Below, in pieces: positions 11,530 through 23,425 of a DNA stretch of 64,000 nt. The translations under genes were made by a program, and so were the position numbers. The first letter of the stretch is position 1, and each line of letters begins with the position of its first letter. This DNA is from Seiridium cupressi. Lineage: Eukaryota; Ascomycota; Sordariomycetes; Amphisphaeriales; Sporocadaceae. Below the pieces are notes generated by a model. The model searched no databases and was not told the origin of the DNA. It was given only the letters and a program-made list of their open reading frames with translations. The stretch spans positions 186,001 through 250,000 of the forward strand of contig JARVKI010000009.1 of NCBI GenBank assembly GCA_036674765.1, given 5' to 3'.

Positions 11530-14008
11530 GGCTTACGGGAATCTTCGGGGGTTGCGAGAAGCGGTTGAGAATAATCGAATGCCGGTAGTTCACAGATGCG
11601 AACCTCCCCCTCGAGTATGAAAGCCGGGTAAGTGATCACCACATATCCAGAGTTGGATCGGGGTTGGTAATGGAATGCGGGTGAAATCGATGGCGTTATT
11701 GATGACAGCGGCTGACGGCCCGAAGGTAGGGCGTAGATATCGCATATATCCGTCGGCTCCACCTTTTTTCCAGGGCGAACCTTCCGTAACGGGCAATCCT
11801 AGTCTTGTTCGGCACCAAATGGTCGATGCTCAGGGGCATTTGTTATGAACAATTTCTCCAATGGCTATCGCTAACACCCCCGGTCTTGGCGGAGCCAGTG
11901 CGATGGGTTCGGACATAACAGCAAGGCAGGGTCCTATGATGAAATTCCTTAGCCGTCCACTCGCTAATTCCTATGGGGACACGCTCTTGTGAAACTCGCT
12001 GACGAAGCTAGCCCTGGATCTTTACTTTATGTAGTCATGGTCCCCAAATCACGAAATATGTAATTCGTTTAGCTTCCATGTGCATAATATAAATGGAGAA
12101 CACGAGCTTAAGTAATCAATCCAGTGGTGCCATTTCAGATGGGGAATAGAAACAAATATCATACAATAGTGAATTGACTCTTTCGACACATCAGCTCCCT
12201 TCTCAATATCTGGGTTTATCCTCTTAGAGTGCCGTACATTCTCGATCATTTGGTCAACAACCGAATTTTCCTGGGTTCCTCCCTTCTTTATCCAACCATC
12301 TCCGATCCTTTGCTGAACTCTGAACTAGGATGGTCAAATGTCGGTTCTGTCGAATCTTTTTCAGGCACCGCACATGACCTCATGCAGGCTCCGTGCCACG
12401 AAATTAACTAGGGGAGATGAATTGTATAATATACTTGTAATGATCAAGGGTTAACTTCTCCATCGGAGAATTCAAGTTCGACGAAATCTGCCATGACCGC
12501 TGAGCACGAGGGTGACTTCGGGCTGCCCGTGCAATGTGGTGAACGGTGTGGTGCGAAGCGTAACGGTATGCCAAAATAAACTGGACCTGATGAGGTAGCC
12601 ACTTTCCAGCAATGCCTTTTGCCGCCGCTGTGGTGTACAGGTGCTGCGATAGCCAGGTTCGAGCGAAGTTCAACCCATTAACCTCAAGTCGGAATCCTTC
12701 GGCGAGCAGCTCTTTGATGGTTACGGGGTTTGAGGTGGTGTAGCATTTTTAAGAGAATGAGCATCACAGCCTGAAAACTTATTCTGTGAGCCGCGGTAGT
12801 TTCTGACACAGGATACGAGCCCAATATGCATATCAGGCCGTATGGTTGTACATATCTTCACTAGTGTGCCTCCTCGGGTATTCAAAGGCAGCCGCAAACG
12901 AACGTGACGTAGGGAATGCGAGACCAGTGTGGAGAAGATTTGTAAGATGAAGCTGATACAGTGACAGCGACCTTTGAACTCATAGAACGCTGACGTGAAT
13001 CACATTCGGCACAAAAGGGCAGTATCACTAGACAGAGACCATAATTGCTCATGTTTAGGTTGTGGACATTGGGCACTTTGTCAGAGCGCTGAGCACGCAT
13101 TTTAAAAACCATCTCGGCGATTACTGGGATAAACATGGATGATTGCTGAACAACCGCGGCATCAAACATGCTGGCAACCACTGGAATCAGACCAGGTGAC
13201 CAAGCCATGAATGAGGTCGGCATTTTATCCAGACAATAGTTCGAAATGGAGGACCCTGTTCGTTTACTACCGAGAAACGGGCTCTGGCTCGAATGGTATT
13301 GAACGGAAGCAAGCAATCACTCTCCTAACCTTCCGGGAATTCATCGAAATGCGTGGGACATACGGTCACCGTCAGCAAACCGAAGACCAGTACTAGCCTA
13401 GGTTAGTTATGGGTGCGCAGTATGCTGCAAATATTCTGGGCGACATTATATGGGGTTTCTTGGTTGATTATGAGAATGACGAAATGTTGATAGCTACAAC
13501 AATTCTCATTCATCTGCGTACAGAATGCTGGTTGACCTGCTTAAATACGACAGCAACAATCTGACTAGTGTAGCTATAATGGTCGACACGAGATACATGA
13601 GGCTCACGTGGCGGATCTCACATGACGATGACTTTGCGGCGCAGCGAATTCTTCGCTTATGTTTTCACAATTCGTTAGATGCAGCAACTTTCTTTTTCTT
13701 TTCTTCTCTGAGGGGACTTGATTGATTCGGAATGTAATGAGTTGATATGTGCAACGTTGAGTCCTAGCCTATAATTACTGCAAAAAATGTATATATCCGA
13801 AAAGGTGTATATACTCCGACTCCTCGCTCGACCATAGAATGCCAATCGCGAACCCTTCATCCGATTCTCGCCCGATGGAGTGCTAATACATTCCGGATGA
13901 ATTGGCCCAGTGACAAGCCTTGGTCAATACAAATTACGAGGATGGGGTAAGAACTATTTCCCGCCGCTTCCAGCATCATCTCACACAGCTGTAAGCAAAC
14001 CGAGGTGC
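11530..14008. other. Gene-poor intergenic region
   Basis: About 2.5 kb between the OPT start and the stop of the membrane glycoprotein gene. Frames such as 12882-13316 (-) and 12404-12673 (-) show no domain, and I see no terminal repeats. The left end should carry the OPT promoter. Degraded mobile DNA cannot be excluded by eye. Confidence 0.35.
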
Positions 14009-15337
14009 CTAGTGCGTAGTGTGGCCATGATTTGGGCCGTGGTTTTGGCTGGCGTTCTGCAATTCGCTGCCTTGGTAGCCACCGTCGAGTTCTCCCATGT
14101 TCGCATGCGATCCCTGTGGGCTCGCTAACTCAACGGCATGGTTGACGGGAAGTTCTGCATAGTTATTGTACCCCGGTGGTGATTGAGCATATGGCGAAGT
14201 CGGGTCGTGATTGCTGGCGGCATCCGGAACAGATGGGAGGGCCTTTTCCTCCTGGTTGTATGCGGCCCCGCCCGGGTAAGCGTTATCTCCATGATATCCG
14301 TTGGCTTGGTTTGCGGCAGCAATTTCAGAGCTGTAGTCGATAGGTTGCTGACCTGCGCCGTTGTGATTGCGGCGCTGGCGGAAGAGGAGGAATATGGCGA
14401 GCACGATCAGAGCAACACCTGCGATCGAGCCCACTACCGCTCCGGCAATGGCGCCGCCGCTGATCGAATTCGACGAGCCCGAATCTGGAGTTGCGGTTGC
14501 GGTTGCGGCAGCCGCTGTGCCAGAGGTTTCTGCTGCCAGTGAACTGCTAGCGGCGGTCGTCGCCTATAAAACCAAGTCAGCACGTTATAATAAGCTAATG
14601 ATACGCTGTGGATTTGGTTACTTACACTGGAAGTCGAAGATGCCTTCTTCCCCTCAATCACATGGGCATACGCCTGGTCTGTCGAATGTGGCGAGAATAG
14701 CACCGTGCCGGTATACTTCTGACTGTCAAACCCGCTCACAGTGACCGTCTTTCCTTCTGTAAACTGGCTATAGCATGTGGCTCCGTATGCCGGTCTATTG
14801 GTATCGACTGTTATACTCGCCGAGTGAAGTTGGAAACCTCTATAACAAAGTTCATGGTCAGCATTGTACTGTCCCGACCAGTCATTGCTTTCTGCAAATT
14901 CTCCCTTCTGGTTGTCAAAAGCACGGCGTCGCTTGAATCCGTCCCTTTTTGGTTCATGCTTTCCACTTGTCGGCTAGCACGACTAAGGGAGCAGGGGATT
15001 ATACATACGAAGGACATAACGCGATATAACCATTGTCTCCCTCAAACGCCGTAATCCAATTTTCTGGTGCCACGAGGGGACTCATCATTGGGACAATCGA
15101 AGAACCACTGCCTGAAACGCTGCTATATCCATCGATCCATTCGGTAGGATAGCAATTCGGATAAATAGTTCCTGGCACTGGCTGCGGTTCGTTTAACCAT
15201 ATCTGATACCCCGGCGACGAGAGTTGTGTCAATTGCATCGAATTACATGTTGATGGCGCGCTGAAGACCGTCGTCAATGCCTCCACCGTCGCAATGACGG
15301 GCGTCCCTGTCGTCGAAGCTGCCGTAGTGGTCGACAT
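14009..15337 (-). CDS. Single-pass membrane glycoprotein, Cys-containing ectodomain
   Basis: Three exons (15337-15009, 14839-14626, 14563-14009) give 365 residues with phases that fit. The N-terminal half has the pattern seen in many fungal cell-surface proteins: ALTTVFSAPSTC, then CYPTEW, then CPSGF, ending in a Ser/Thr/Ala-rich stalk. One strong membrane helix follows (IAGAVVGSIAGVALIVLAIFLLF) with a basic stop-transfer sequence RQRRN, then a cytoplasmic tail rich in Tyr, Pro, Gly and His. The layout resembles Wsc/Mid2-like sensors, but no WSC domain is seen. The start at 15337 gives no clear signal peptide, as in many family members; a signal-bearing first exon farther upstream is possible. 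Function is unknown; a surface or sensor role is inference. Confidence 0.65.
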
Positions 15338-18300
15338 GATGTCCTGTTTTCCTTTTCTGACCAATGAGTCCACCGCTTGTCGTACAAGTCGCGTCTAACG
15401 GAAGCCAACCCGGAGCGAAAGACGGACAACTGTTCTTCAAAGCAGGTGTTCGTGTATGTCACGTCGAAATGAGTAGATCGGGTAGCTGAGACGGAAATCC
15501 ATCCGGACGCAGCTACAGATTATATGGGGAATCTCGCGCAGGTCGCGATCCTTGTCAAATATATGCGGCCGGGTGGCACATGCGACACTATGCTCTACCA
15601 GGAGTACTGGGATGCAAGCCACGCGGGTTTAGGTAGGCCCCCCCCCTTGTGCCAGGAATAGCAAAGCAATTTAGGCCAGTGACTTCATGAAATCTAATTT
15701 CTATATTTCCAACCCTCCATTGGTGGCCCCCCTCTCCCATACAGATGTAGCGATCCTTCAGCTTGTTGGGACGCGGTCCCAGCCCTATCTGACGAGACCT
15801 GCAGATAACCTACTAGGCCGTCGTACAAAATGGCAGAGGTTTTTGGGCTTACTAGACCGCTTTGTAATTAACGGTCGTCTTTACTGATCGCATAATCATG
15901 GCGGGAAACTATTCGGCGCCCAGATCTGCATCCTCCTTGCCTTGGGTGATATCGTGGTGGAGACGGGGAACAAGGGAGGGTTCAGGGGTGGCACGAGAAC
16001 GAGTGGCCTCTTTCCGTGCCGCGGTCAGGGTTCCCGCAATCGCAACGGGATCCTTCCTCGTGGTTGTCGAGCACACCAACGGCATAGCAATTCCCCGCCA
16101 TCCGCTGTCTTCCAAGTTGCATACGTATATCTTTCCTTGCCATTGCCTTGTACATAGGGAGACACTCGAACGGTGTTTCGAGATTGTATTGCCTCCTAGT
16201 CATGGATCGTCCTGAAAGATGACAACCGAGATACTGGAAATGCGTTCCCGGACCAGAAAAGACCCACTCTACCCACAATACCCTCAACCGCTTTACATTG
16301 TCACCATGCTCCTCGCGACCCCATTCGCCGGCCTTACGACCAGAAGTAGATCTCGAATGACCTGGCGTGCTGCGGAAACCTGGGCTCACCTGAAGGACCT
16401 CAAAACTTTGTTTCTCTGCTCGCTTAATGATACCTACTCTAGAGCTCCAGCAACGGCTAACCTACCATGGGGACCATTTCGGCAGTTGGTGTCCCGAACG
16501 TTGACTAGCTGCTAGGCGAGAATCCGTAGGATCTCATCTCCAGTGTTTTCCTGATCCCAATGACGCATCCAGGGGCACAGAAAGCTGCGGATTGCCGTGA
16601 TTTCTTACTCTTTGGATTCCTGAAATATATAAATTGTCTATCATATACCGAATAGTACCCCTACCTGTTAACGAAACGGTTGACATCCACGTATTGCGCG
16701 ATCCTGTTCCGTCCGATCGGATGCAGGTTTACAACCAGGCTTATACCTGTAGATGCAATGTGACCTGGGAGCAGGCTCGTGGCGTGTTACACACTCGCCC
16801 TGAATATCTCGGCCACGGCCCCAATCACATGGTGTTTCTACCCACCCAACCAACCCCCTGGTCTTGATGTTGTGTTACCAAGGAAGGATTTATACTAGAC
16901 GTCACCCGTCTTGGCGGTCTAAAGGGTAGGTCAAATGACAGACAAGAGTGATTAGACTAAAGAACAAAATCAATACAATAGCGCCCTAAGCCTTGATATA
17001 TCCACAACAGAATTGAGCCGGAAGCTTATGTTTGGATTATCCTGGAGTGGCTACGAGCCCTACACTAGGAACCATGTAGGGCGCGGCTTCTAGCCCCAGT
17101 TTGGCCCTGCGCCCCCAAGGACCAGCCAATGAACCAATTATACTCTAGCTAGAACGACCAGCAAGCCGGTACATTATAGTCCGGAACGATGCTGCGCCGG
17201 GGAGGGAAGCCTTTCGTGGGACGCAAGTCCGCCGCAACCCCCCAACAACCACATGAACTAGTTACGCCATTTCTGCACTTTGGCCTACCCAACCTGTCCC
17301 CGATACAGAACTCTGAGCCCTACCAGCTGAAAAAAGACGCGAGTCTCCGGGGGCCACCCGAGCATCTCCAACGTGTCTTATCGTCCAATCGGGTTGACAG
17401 GCATGTAGCACGCCTGCAGGACGCCACCCGGGCAAATGAACAATTTAGCCACCGTGGACGGCCATTCGACGAGTAAGTGACATCGCTTCCTCGGACTCGA
17501 TCGAGACAGCGTCGCATCACGTATGCTTCAGCGGCGGTAACCGCTAAAAAAAAAAAAAAAAAAAAAACTGCACTTTCGTCCAGGCGTCATACTCCAAATC
17601 AACAAAAGTGCATTTATTCTCCATCTTCGTGCCTCCGGGCTCAACGGCCCCCTAACTAGTTATGGAGAGATGCTCTGTGCTTGGCCTTTTCGTAGAGTTG
17701 AATGCTCGAAGTAACCCGGGCGGGATTAGGTGGTCTCCTAAGCCCCGGCTGACATACATATGTATGGTATTTCCGGGGCCCTCTTATTATTAGTACCACG
17801 TACATAGCAGACAGGGCATTCACGTTGTCTTCCGCACCGACGACAGCCGGGGTCTCTCATCCCCACATGCGATCCGGGACAGTCATCCACCAAAGCAGTT
17901 CAGGATCGACTGGGCTGTGGGTAGCATAAACTGACCCTTAATTCATTGACGGACATAAGAAGATGAAGTCTGGATTCTTTTGTCGTGCCCACGCGCGACA
18001 TTTTCAACTCCACAGAGCCCGTGGTGCTTACCATGGCGCCACTGCAAACACCCTAAGGACTGATATCCAATCGTGGCCTCGCCTTAGAGACATCACATCC
18101 ACAGGCTCTGGAGTTCCGCGGCCCATCTTGTCAGCAGCTGATCTAACTTACACTGCATTCCGGGGCTGAAGCAGAAGTATCCTGGCCTTCTCACCATGGC
18201 CCGTTTGGTTCGACTTACCACGCTACCAAAAAGCAGCCCCTGCTTCGTGCCAAGTATCGTCAGAAGGACTACAACACGCACTGGAGTCAGGATACGAGCA

Positions 18301-18460
18301 CCGGGACTTGGAACCGTGATATCTGGAATCGTTTAGTTTGGACTTTCACACTCACTGCGACTTACACCACTCGAAATTCATGGGTTTCCTCCAACCATGG
18401 GTTGCCCTGATTTATACCCTGCCTGACGTCCTACAAACTTTTCCCGCCCCCAATCTTTCT
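15338..18460. other. Gene-poor intergenic region
   Basis: About 3.1 kb with no supported gene. Frames such as 15982-16389 (-) and 17189-17476 (+) have no recognisable domain. A 22-base A run sits at 17546-17567. The left part should hold the promoter of the membrane glycoprotein gene and the right end the 3' UTR of RAV1. Confidence 0.4.
17546..17567. repeat. Poly-A tract (22 bases)
   Basis: An uninterrupted run of 22 A, bounded by CCGCT and CTGCAC. It could be a homopolymer microsatellite or the tail of an old retrotransposed copy; nothing beside it decides this. Confidence 0.9.
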
Positions 18461-21400
18461 CTAAAAGCCGAAACTATCCAACAAACTACCCGCGTCTGGC
18501 TCCTCAAACACCGTTGGCTGTTGCTTCTCCTTGACACCCTTCATCTCTGCCCCCAGCGGACTCATGGGCAGATCTGCAACCACAAGACTCGATCTCCTGC
18601 GTAGCAGCTTTCGAGGGTCGACGATATCGCCCCCTAGCCCAGTGGCCGGCGTGCTGGGGGCTCGCAAGAACTCCCAGTTCCTCACCAAATCCAAACCTAA
18701 TAGATCGCAGCCCATCCGGTCATATAGCTTTGCGTTATGCAGTACAAATTCCGTCTCCGTCCGGGGAGATATCTTCGTAGCGCCGCGAAGGGTTTGCAAC
18801 GTCTTTTGGCGGAGTTGTCCATAGAGCACCACCAGCGCTGGGTCGTCGGTGAGGAAGAGTTTCGCCTTGAGGTCCGGATTGACGGGAGTCTCGACCAGGT
18901 CATAAACTGGAGTGATGAGAGCGCGCACAGCCATGTCCCGGCGCCTGAGCATCCAGAAAGCCCAGGATGCGAGCCACCTGTTCCCCTCTTTTGCTGCGAT
19001 CGCAAGAACCTCGTCCTCGAGCAACTTCCTCAGCACGGGGCCCGAATCTCCTTCATAAACGCGAGCAATGGCTATGGCTAATTGCAAGTCCTTGATTTGG
19101 TTGAGACACACATTTACAGCATCTTGTAGATGGTCTGCGAGGAGGAAGAACGCCGCAGCGTATTCTATCTCAGTCAGCAATGTGCCCCTCAATAGGTTTA
19201 TGATGCGACTCACCGAAGCGCCGCTTGCTTAGCAACGCATAGGCGTTTTTCAGCGCTGTAGTCTTCCATTTTGGATCCTCGAAGTTATTTGCCAGCAGCT
19301 TCTGGGTAGCGCGCTGCTCCCTGTTCCAGCTAGCCATTCGCCATAGGCCCTGAAGAACCGCTTTCTTCTTGAGCGCTAGGTAATACAGGCTGCAGTCGAC
19401 TGGGTTCTTCATCTCGCTTTTGGTATACTCATTTCGAGCTACGAGTTCGAATTGGGCTTTCTGTACTCAGGTTAACCTTTTGAGTAGTTACAATGTTGTA
19501 CAATGTATGACTCACCACAGCGGTAGCATCTGTAAGCCACATAAAGACGCCACTCTCCCTTGCATTCTCCCACAGCATAGTGCCGTGGTACTGGCGCGTG
19601 ACGAAATCTGTCAGTATGTCCTGACTCGTCGAGTGGTAAGCCCAATTGATCTCACGCCACGACATATGAATTTCATTTGTCCGGCCTTTGCGTAATGCAT
19701 GCTGTCGGAAGAAGAGCATGAAGCGCGCACCGTTCTCGTCCATGGAGCGGCGTTGCTTTTCAACCACCCCAACGCACTCAACAATATCGATCAATTGAAT
19801 CTGTTCATGGCCCGAGAGCTGTGGGAGTGCTACTTTCTGCAGTCTCTCACATATAGCAACTGCTGTATCCTCGGAGAACGACTCTTCGCTGTCATCTATC
19901 GACATACGTCGCATTAGAGATGACGGGTCGTGACCGTTGGTTCTGGCAGAGGCCTACCACTCAAGTCAGCAAAGAATGTCAATAAGAAGAACGGACGACC
20001 CACATCACCGCTGAGGTAGAACTCTGTCAGGCTCAGGCCTAGGTAATTATCTATGATCTCACCTTCCACATGATATTTCAGAGTATGGTTCAAGGCTAGC
20101 AAAACTCGCTTCACTTGATTATTTTTTCCAGAGAGCATGCATTGACTGAGGAACTGTGGATGGAACAGGGGAAGAGGGCCGTTGAGACGCTGTACTACCT
20201 CGAAAACATCCCTCATCCCATCTTTGCGAGGAGGCAGGCGAGCACTCGTGGTGGCCAGAGAGCTAGACGTCTCAAACATGCGGTCATACATGAACAGCTG
20301 GTTACCAGCTCCTATCACAAGATTGCCTCCGCTCAGCCAAGTCGAGTCACCGATTGGATGTGGTGTATACTCTCGGATATTGATCTCGCGGATTTGCGCC
20401 CATGCAGGGCCTTTGTTCAGGTAGTCGAAGCGCATTTGCGACAGCAGAACTACCCGAAACGGGAAGCCAACCGCAAGAATGGACTGTGAGTCGGGCGTCG
20501 ATGTCCAATCGAGGTCTAGTACAGTATTGTGACTCTCGAAATCTTGAGCATACTCTAGTTTGGCACCTTTGATATCCCAAATAGTCACCTCGGAGCGGTT
20601 GGTGTTTACCAAGGCAGCCTTTTTCATGGTACTACCGCTCACGAGGGCCGGTTTGGAAATGCCTGTTTGCATAGATGAGGTCGACAGCCATTCTACACGA
20701 TTATGATCTCGATCCACTCTCGCCGTCCAGAAGTCCACTCGGCCCTCCTGGGTGTATGAGACCGCAATGTCTCGCGCAAACACATCAAGAAAGCCAGTTA
20801 TGACCGGGGAAGAACCCGCTGGATCAACAGGGAGAACATAGGCTAGATCGTCTGTTCCTTGCAGATTGAAAGTACAGAACTCTCGAATTGCTGGCCCATC
20901 GTGCTTGTGACCATTGACTTGTGGCTTGCCACTACCCTGGTCAGTCTTGATCGGCAGCTTCAGCTCCCAGACGACACCTCGGTGCGCTGACGTGACAGTA
21001 GCTATATGTGCTACATCGACTTCTGCTACGCTATGTCGTGGTAGGACAACAAGGCAGAGGGGGTTCCCAGAGACTTTGTATTTGCTCTCTGCCAGTAGCT
21101 GAGGTTGTGGATGTCGACAGTCCCAAAGACATATCACGTCGTGGTGAAGGAACACAACGAAGCTGCCTCCTCGAAGTAGACAGATTCTGTGGATATGTCT
21201 TTTCTCTCGGATAACATTGTGGCTAAGAAGTTTGGTCTCCTTGGGGTTTGCTGCATGTTTCCAGACGATGCTCTCGCCGTCTTCTGTTCTTGAAACGATA
21301 GCACGCCCACTGAAATTACGCACAATCTTCTTGATGGAAGCCGAATGGCCGGACCAGGTCGCTCGGTGATGCAATCGGCCCGGCTTAGAGGTTGGGTCGA

Positions 21401-22624
21401 GAAGATCTGCTATGTTGCTCTCGTACACTTCCACCTTGCCATCAAAATGATGTATGAGCACGTGCAGATGACCAGAAGACATATTGCAATAGCTCACGAT
21501 CTCGACATGAGGAAGCTTGCCGGAGGAAGCTTCAGAGAAGTCAAAATCCCGGGATTTGGTCAAGGCCACATTGTCAATGTGATTTACGCTTTGAGACTTG
21601 CTGCTAATGTCTTCCAAGGCATAGGCTGCCATGTTGCCGTGGCCATCCAAGACCACGCATATTTCGGTGTCTCGGTTTGCGATTGAAATCAGGTACTGCA
21701 GCGCAACGTCCTTCTCTTGACCATCTCCCTTGTCCTGCACGGCCTTCTCGGTGGCGGCAGCCAGATCACGCTGGCTGATAATAAATGCCCAGCGGACGTT
21801 GGAGCTAGGTTGATGGCGAAGAGTTTCATCCTGTATAGCAGTAGCCAGATTGACCTTGCCCCATGCCCTGAGCGATTCGCAGCCATGTCCGTCAGCACCC
21901 GTCCACACCCGCAGATAATTATCTGCACAGCATGTATATAGCACATTTTCTATCGTCTGATCGACATGGACGGGCTTGCGCCACTGTATGCTCGTCACTG
22001 ACTGGGGATGCGGCAGGTAGCCGAAGTCGAAATGGACATCTTCGGAGCCGAAGTGCAATCTGCGCCAAACTTTAACGAGCCGATCATGATGCCCTACCGA
22101 GGCTATATATGCCGAGTCGTATGACAAACTCGCCGTCTTTACTGGCGTAGCCAAATCTTTCTTCCAATGGCACGAAGGGGGCGTCGAGGTTGTGTTGTAT
22201 AGCCACAGAGAACCACGGCCGATGAGAAGCTCTTCGGAGCTCCCCCAAGAGAGAGTTGCAGCGGTCGGAGCATCGTCGATCTCGAATGTCGATTGCAACG
22301 CCCACTATATACGTCTGGTGAGCTAATGATTCGCAAAGCGCTTCCTGTCAGGGGCCATCATACCCTCTGTTCGCCGTCAAACGGCCGGTAGATCCTGATG
22401 GTGGAGCCGGTGCATGCGGCTATCTTTCCAGAAAACTCGTCGAAAGCCACAGCCTCCAGCTTCCGTTCGTCGTCATCGTATATTGTTTGTAGGATCGTCT
22501 CTGGGTCGGATAGAATCGCGAGGGCATTGCCGCTGATGTAGACGATGACGCGCTTACCATCCCAGTAGCCAGTCGAGACGCCCTGGAGGCTGGCCTCTGG
22601 CTTTCCGGGTAGAATGGCCTTCAT
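18461..22624 (-). CDS. RAV1: RAVE complex subunit Rav1 (V-ATPase assembly)
   Basis: Five exons (22624-22364, 22304-20004, 19953-19516, 19460-19214, 19164-18461) give 1316 residues, the usual length. RAVE reassembles the V1 and Vo sectors of the vacuolar H+-ATPase; Rav1 is its scaffold and binds V1 and Skp1. The N-terminal half carries WD40-like units (TASLSYDSAYIASVGHHDRLVKVWRR, NVLYTCCADNYLRVWTG, HSASIKKIVRNFSGRAIVSR). The Rav1p C-terminal domain is strongly conserved: ELVARNEYTKSEMKNPVDC, SLYYLALKKKAVLQGLWRMA, KNAYALLSKRRF and EYAAAFFLLADHLQDAVNVC. The 50-base intron 20003-19954 is needed to leave a frame that otherwise ends at 19914. The C-terminus ends in an acidic LLDSFGF tail. Confidence 0.93.
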
Positions 22625-23425
22625 TCTAGGCTACCGGGATTGATCGTGCGAGTCTGACATTGCTGTGCCGAGGGAGGAGAGCGCTTAGGGATGTTCGAGG
22701 TCCTCGTTGCTATAGCTCCAAGGAGCTAAGTCGGGATTCGAGGTGGAAGCAACTTGTCGGAGTTGGACTCAAGCAAAGCGCCACCAGAAGGAGAGCACGA
22801 GGAGGTCGGCGCTTCAAGACAGGCGCGAGCTCTGGTAGAGCTTGACGTCGTGTATACAATGTAATTGGATATTGTGTATTAATCCATGCAGTCAAGGTCT
22901 AATGCCATGTGAGTCTTGCTCGCTTGAGGCTTCCGTGTCAGCTGCACCATTGCGCGACATGGGGAGCTGCGCCATGACGTGGGGGCTGATTGAGAAGCGA
23001 AACGGCCGCTAAGGAAAGGCCCGGGGAACGTCCCTGGCCAGCGTGGCACCACCTACAAAAATTAACCATCACCAGATGAACTACAATGTCGCTACAGCCG
23101 AGGAAAACTCGGAAACTTGTCATCAGTTGTAAAATCATGCTTCAGTTTCACCCCTGATTTCTTTTTTCAGACCCTTGAAAGGCGGCGGCCGCGGCCTCTA
23201 TACATGGTTGGGGGGTAATCCTGTTCAAAAGCAGTAAATGCACAGACGGATTAATTTCAGTGTGGATGATTGGACTGTTCATTATGTTCATCTGTCTCAT
23301 TCCAGTACCTGCCGAGGCGGTATAACACCGTAATCACATTTGACTAAATCCAAAGGGTATATTCCGTATCCAACGCCCCATGCACCATGTTCGACTTTCC
23401 AATCCCAACCCAAGAGACTCCATTT
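22625..23425. promoter_or_regulatory. RAV1 upstream region
   Basis: About 0.8 kb between the SFI1 stop and the RAV1 start, both genes on the minus strand. It should hold the RAV1 promoter and the SFI1 3' UTR. No gene is seen. Confidence 0.45.

Noticed and set aside
12882..13316. 144-codon minus-strand frame with some hydrophobic stretches.
   Set aside because: No recognisable family, no neighbouring exons that extend it, and composition like the surrounding spacer.
17189..17476. 95-codon ATG-led plus-strand frame.
   Set aside because: Too short and featureless to call without transcripts or homologues.
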